64,000 nt of DNA from positions 40,031,644 through 40,095,643 of the forward strand of contig CP141142.1 of the NCBI GenBank assembly GCA_035235625.1, in the 5' to 3' direction. Origin of the DNA: Saururus chinensis (Eukaryota > Streptophyta > Magnoliopsida > Piperales > Saururaceae). A program made the position numbers and the translations under genes. Position 1 is the stretch's first letter. Each line of letters opens with the position of its first letter. Positions 61,051 through 64,000 of the stretch are shown here, one piece after another. The notes beneath the pieces were generated by a model that saw only the letters and a program-made list of their open reading frames with translations, made no database searches and was not told the origin of the DNA.

Positions 61051-62781
61051 TGTAACGACCCATTTTCCGGTTACGCTTAACCCGGGTGGGTTAAGGGTAA
61101 TTTAGTAATTTGAGGTTAGTATTAAGGGGTTTCATTAGGTGAAATCCCCGTATTCGGGTAGAGCTCGGAGTAACGAGTGTAACGAATCGAAGAACACACG
61201 AAACGGAGTTCGAGAACGAAAGTTACGACCTCGGAAAAAATGCCACATGGGCGGGACCCACTTTAAAAATGCGGGATAACCTACCCATGTGTGGTCTAGT
61301 TTCGAAGGGCTCGTCGATACGAGTCTATCGGTAGTAAGAACGCACGATTCCGACCTCGGGAAAAAATGTCATATGGGCGGGACCCACTTTGAAAGTGCGG
61401 GATGACCTACCCATGTTTTGGTCTTATTTCGAAGGGCTCGTTGACACGAGTCCATCGGTATCAAAAGCGTGCAATTCCAACATCAAGGTTGGAAGTTATC
61501 GCGTTTTGAGGTTAAGATATTATTTGAATAAAATAATATCTTTATGGATAGGATTGTCGACGCAGTGGATAAGACTGACGACAAAGCGGATAGGATTGAT
61601 AGTGGATAGGATTGTTGACAAAGCGGATAGGATTGATAGTGGATAGGATTGCTGACAAAGCGGATAGGATCGATAGTGGATAGGCTTGCTGACAAAGCGG
61701 ATAGGATCGATAGTGGATAGGATTGCTGACAAAGCGGATAGGATTGACACGTGTCAACCTCACATCTATCCAATTCTTCTATAAATAGCATCCTTCACAT
61801 CCAGAAAAAAGAAAGGAGGGGAAAGAGAAATCTCTCCCACGTTTTCCTATTTCTCTCCTACGTTCAGAAACTTCTATTCTTCGTTTCTCACTCATTTTAA
61901 GTCCGATTCGAGTCATTCTTGAGGCGTTCCTAGCTAATTCGAGGGTGATCTACGCAATGGCATAGTCCATCCCTCAAGTTGGCACTCCTAGAAGAGAGGA
62001 ACGAACCGGGGCAAGAGGAGGCTATGTCCGTCTCCTAAGGGAGGACGCCCAGAAAGGAGCATCCCGAATACCGCTACCTCGTGAGACATCAGGGGAGTAA
62101 GAGTTTCTTACCTTCTATTTAATTATGGAATGACATGTGTTAGTTGTGGTGTGTGCCGTCTCACTCTGGATTAGAGAGAGACGGGTTGTGCGTGTGTTAT
62201 ATTATGATATGTGTTGCTTATATGCATGATGTGTGCCGTCTCGCTTTGGGTTAGAGCGAGACGGGTTGTGTGTGTGTTCGTTCTCGGCTCAGTGTTGGAG
62301 CGAGACATGTGAATGTGATGCATCCGCTCTGGAATAGAGCGAGGTATGTTGTGGTGGTCGTGTGGTGCTCGTCTCTATGATAGAGCGAGATGTGTGTTGC
62401 CGGTGTTTTATCGGGTTTTTGTATAACTCCGATTAAATATTTGGAGATACGTATTTTCTACGTATGTGTTTTTGGTATGCCAGTTGTATGTAGTAGCCAA
62501 TAGGCAGAACTACGTCCGGATCCGATCGTATCGAAGTAACATCGTGGATGTTATCCGATATGTACGTAGGCAACCAACGGCAATGCAACGTTGGCCCGGT
62601 CCGAATTAGTTATATAATTAGGCCAGTTCTTGCCTACGCGCAATAGAGCGCTAAAGTTTTGTAGCGCGTAGAGGAATGAAAAGACTCTCACACTCAGAGT
62701 GTGCCGCTCATGGTTCTGGGTTTGGTTTTCATCCGTTTTCAGACCCCCAGCCCGGGTCGGTTTGCGGGTTGGGGCGCCACA
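61051..62781 (-). mobile_element. Solo LTR, family D
   Basis: On the minus strand it starts TGTGGCGCCCCAACCCGC at 62781 and ends ...ATGGGTCGTTACA at 61051. Perfect 5-bp flanks TACCC occur at 61046-61050 and 62782-62786. At 1731 bp it matches the family-D copy at 12927-14552. It carries gtacgtaggcaaccaac near 62565, the motif shared with families A and C. It has a 37-bp tandem array (61545-61745) and GTCTCGC/GAGCGAGAC inverted strings at 62155-62400. No internal region is present. Confidence 0.9.
61545..61745. repeat. Tandem repeat, about five units of 37-38 bp
   Basis: ACAAAGCGGATAGGAT recurs at spacings of 38, 37, 37 and 37 bp (AAGCGG at 61583, 61621, 61658, 61695, 61732). Antisense frames through it give repetitive peptides that are not genes. 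Confidence 0.9.
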
Positions 62782-62786
62782 TACCC

Positions 62787-64000
62787 CCTTAGCAACCACC
62801 CCACCCCCAATAACACACCATTAACACAATAAATAAATATCTACCCTATGTATATATGTGGGCTGGCTGGCTAAAATAGGGGGTGATAGATTTTTTGTCC
62901 ATAAATTAATCTTCTATGTATGGTTTTATGATATGAGTATATATATGGTCATGAAAAGATACGGGTGTGTATCAACCGATGGAGGTGCATATTGATCGAT
63001 ATGCATATGTGTCGATGATGACCGATATGACATAAAGGTGGTACACCCCCACACAAAAGTGGATATGTATTGGTCATAACGTATCGATACTAAATTTCTC
63101 GACTTTATTACCTAAAATTTTAAAAAAATCTAAAAAAACACAATTCAAACCTAATTTCTTTGGAGGTTTAAAGTTAACAATATTTTTGTTATATTGAACA
63201 TATATTTTTTAAAATTTACATGAGATTAATATGGGTGAGTGCATACAATTTACAAAAATTATTTTCTAAACATAGTACTTCACAATTATGTATTTACTTA
63301 CACATCTAATTTAAAGATTTCTCTATAATATTATTTTAGCTCATATTAAATATCTTATTTAGTTTTTAAATAAATTAATTTTAGAACACTTAATATAAGA
63401 CAGAGGGAGTAATAGTTTGTATGACCCATATTTTTAATCACAATTATGATGAGCCTAATAAACTACATAAAAAGTTAGCCTACATTTGAGTTTTTTTTAA
63501 CATTGACTCATCTAATCTAAGAATTTTATGAAGAGTTTATCATCTAAGAATTACATACTTAACCCCTCTCCTAGTTAATATGTGTTACTAATGTTGTTTT
63601 TATATGTTCACTTATAACTTTTCTTTATTATTATGCCTTTAAGGGAATTGTTATAATTATACCTTATAAATTTTAATATTTTTTAATATGTATGAGTGGT
63701 TTGTAGCCGTTTTTAGGCATATCAAGCATATTGTCAATGTATACCCATAACTATAGTCATCAATACCGATACAACTTTCTTATATATGTGGTGCATTAAA
63801 TAGTATCAAATATTGTGGTCAAGGCTTAATTAGTGGTTCGAAGTCATGAGTTTGTTGTAACCTCAGTATGAATTAATACCAGCAACACAAGAGGAATACT
63901 ATAAATATTTGTAGAGCTTAACAATGAGAATTTCATGTAATTCACCTAATGATTGATGTTTGGTACAATCTATAAGGGTGCAAAGTGGCCCTAGTATATG
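62787..64000. other. AT-rich intergenic DNA
   Basis: No gene seen. A decayed Stowaway-like element ends at about 63409 (ATAAGACAGAGGGAG then TA), with a poor left arm near 63330. Repeated gatcgatatg/accgatatg strings at 62985-63085 form no clear unit. Confidence 0.45.

Noticed and set aside
61483-61791. Three antisense frames with repetitive serine/proline/isoleucine peptides
   Set aside because: They read through the 37-bp tandem array in the family-D LTR.

Overview
The window is nuclear DNA of a flowering plant, most likely a woody dicot with a repeat-rich genome; I do not name a species. The evidence is: three plant-type genes with GT-AG introns (one GC-AG), AT-rich intergenic DNA, long-LTR retrotransposon remnants, Stowaway-like and hAT MITEs, an RTE-type LINE and a TRIM. 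No tRNA, rRNA, CRISPR or prokaryotic feature was seen.

Layout. 1-361 is short gene-free DNA. 362-23643 is a nest of transposons that I resolved by reading termini and target-site duplications (TSDs). A minus-strand solo LTR (family A, 362-19972, TSD CTCGG) was split by a plus-strand solo LTR (family B, 3037-19179). That LTR was itself split by LTR C (5155-6561), a second family-B LTR (6891-10354) and a hAT element (11359-19091, TSD CTCTTAAC). The hAT holds LTR E (12297-18441, TSD ATCAT), which holds a family-D LTR (12927-14552). A second family-A solo LTR (20006-23643, TSD CCCTA) lies head-to-head with the first, 33 bp away. Removing the insertions gives about 3.46 kb against 3.64 kb for the two A copies and about 3.52 kb against 3.46 kb for the two B copies, which independently supports the reconstruction. 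Family letters are local names.

Three genes follow, all on the plus strand. A lipin-type phosphatidate phosphatase (PAH1-like) has 10 coding exons at 27461-32935 and 883 aa. A plant coiled-coil protein of unknown function has 18 coding exons at 38662-51500 and 661 aa. A MAKR3/4-like membrane-associated kinase regulator is a single exon at 54642-55586 (314 aa). They look like independent genes: lipid metabolism, an unknown coiled-coil protein, and receptor-kinase signalling.

The coiled-coil gene is loaded with intronic transposons. Its 285-305 bp promoter-proximal segment is present twice, on either side of an old family-A LTR fragment. 55587-64000 has no convincing gene; it contains a Stowaway-like MITE, a long AT microsatellite, an unidentified coding-like fragment and another family-D solo LTR (61051-62781, TSD TACCC). 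I found no new biochemical system. The most informative content is the TSD-resolved nest and the composite intron.
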